A stretch of 11,972 bases of DNA from Collinsella sp. (GTDB lineage: Bacteria; Actinomycetota; Coriobacteriia; Coriobacteriales; Coriobacteriaceae), in NCBI GenBank assembly GCA_022720335.1, contig JAIHVJ010000039.1, positions 1-11,972 on the forward strand, written 5' to 3'. Position numbers and translations under genes: made by a program. The notes below the pieces were generated by a model. It saw nothing but the letters and a program-made list of their open reading frames with translations. It did no database searches and was not told the origin of the DNA. Shown here piece after piece: positions 11,608 through 11,972 of this stretch; position 1 is the first letter of the stretch; each line of letters opens with the position of its first letter.

Positions 11608-11629
11608 GTTTCGGAGTGGCCTCCGAAAC
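11608..11629. promoter_or_regulatory. 9-bp perfect hairpin upstream of mobC
   Basis: GTTTCGGAG (11608-11616) pairs with CTCCGAAAC (11621-11629) around TGGC, 14 bases upstream of the mobC start. A dyad here could be an operator through which MobC represses its own gene, or part of the oriT binding array. A related half (TCGGAGGCG) occurs near 11659. Confidence 0.5.
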
Positions 11630-11731
11630 AAGATTTGGAAAAGTCCGCCGAATTTTTCTCGGAGGCGAAACCGCTTCGCGCACAAAGCGGAACTCAGCTT
11701 TGTCTGTCTTCTTTTCCCGTGTGAGGGAAAA

Positions 11732-11795
11732 GCAAGATCGTAAATGGCCATAGTTCATGCTTGCATGTAATTATGGCCATTTACGTACATCTTGC
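11732..11795. other. oriT: Probable origin of transfer (oriT) palindrome
   Basis: The left arm 11732-11752 (GCAAGAT then CGTAAATGGCCATA) pairs with 11772-11785 (TATGGCCATTTACG) and, after a TAC bulge, with ATCTTGC at 11789-11795: 21 perfect pairs in all. The loop holds a smaller dyad CATGC-TT-GCATG (11756-11767). A large imperfect palindrome upstream of mobC is the expected structure of an oriT. CATCTTGC at its right edge differs by one base from the YATCCTGY nick core of MOBP-type origins, so it is a candidate nick site. The structure is seen; the oriT role is inferred from its neighbour. Confidence 0.65.
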
Positions 11796-11822
11796 AATCT
11801 CCGGAACGGTGATTGGGCGAAA

Positions 11823-11887
11823 CGCAGTGTAGACGTGGAATGAGAGGCCTCATTCCAAGCGAGAGGCCTCGCGGCGTTGTAACTGCG
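11823..11887. repeat. Nested structure: outer stem enclosing two hairpins
   Basis: The outer arms CGCAGT (11823-11828) and ACTGCG (11882-11887) enclose TGGAATGAG-AGGC-CTCATTCCA (11836-11857) and GCGAG-AGGC-CTCGC (11859-11872). The two inner hairpins have the same loop and the same GAG/CTC closing pairs. This cruciform-like arrangement lies next to the probable oriT and may be further protein-binding sites. Confidence 0.6.
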
Positions 11888-11904
11888 TGAAGACCGTGAG
11901 CGGA

Positions 11905-11948
11905 AGCGAATTTTTAACGCGAAGGATGCTGAGTGTTAGAAATTCGCT
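11905..11948. repeat. 9-bp inverted repeat near the right edge
   Basis: AGCGAATTT (11905-11913) and AAATTCGCT (11940-11948) are perfect arms 26 bases apart. They lie in the non-coding right end, which has no open frame with a start signal, and continue the structured region around the probable oriT. Their role is unknown. Confidence 0.5.
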
Positions 11949-11972
11949 GTAGCGAGAGCGGAGCGGTAATGC

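Noticed and set aside
1..11972. tRNA, rRNA or integrase attachment site
   Set aside because: No cloverleaf with a T-loop GTTCRAATC pattern, no rRNA-like sequence and no integrase gene could be seen by eye; a tRNA-scan would settle this.

Overview
The window looks like an accessory, mobilizable region from a moderately GC-rich Gram-positive actinobacterium, most likely a gut member of the Coriobacteriia (Eggerthella/Slackia-like). This is inferred from a membrane-bound LuxR-type regulator with many predicted helices, from exported proteins with Tat-like TRRS signal sequences, and from codon usage. No rRNA, tRNA, transposase, integrase or CRISPR array was recognised.

Layout. (1) 1-315: three copies of a 12-bp AT-rich repeat, a GC-rich hairpin core and an inverted repeat, all upstream of a small DNA-binding-like protein (316-864). 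(2) 865-1531: a gene-free field of degenerate AT-rich repeats, GC-rich hairpins and long-range inverted repeats. (3) 7798 down to 1532, all on the minus strand: a double membrane LuxR regulator, a small secreted protein, two ABC-2 type permeases, an ABC ATPase with the E-loop seen in lantibiotic self-protection transporters, a Tat-like exported protein and a small hypothetical protein. The stop/start overlaps argue for one co-transcribed unit below the secreted gene. (4) 7958-8864: the start-less remnant of a membrane-protein gene fused to the C-terminal part of a RelE/ParE toxin, then two small ORFs. (5) 9317-10682, plus strand: an operator-like palindrome, then a two-gene unit (a Tat-like exported protein and a small membrane-anchored protein), closed by three consecutive perfect hairpins. 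The second gene shares a 132-bp, about 90% identical 5' segment with the remnant in (4). (6) 10700-10765, minus strand: a 21-residue hydrophobic peptide ORF with a good ribosome binding site. (7) 10944-11972: a MobC-like relaxosome gene (minus strand) with a very large imperfect palindrome and further hairpins upstream, read as a probable oriT. No relaxase gene follows mobC inside the window.

Working model. The minus-strand unit is read as an envelope-sensing or exported-protein system. A membrane regulator with two output domains would control a secreted cysteine-containing protein and a LanFEG/BcrA-like transporter that protects against, or exports, a membrane-active molecule. The right-hand pair may be a second secreted factor and its membrane-anchored partner. 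Both sit on DNA with mobilization sequences and much repeat-driven rearrangement. The substrate, and whether any of this is a bacteriocin system, cannot be decided from sequence alone.
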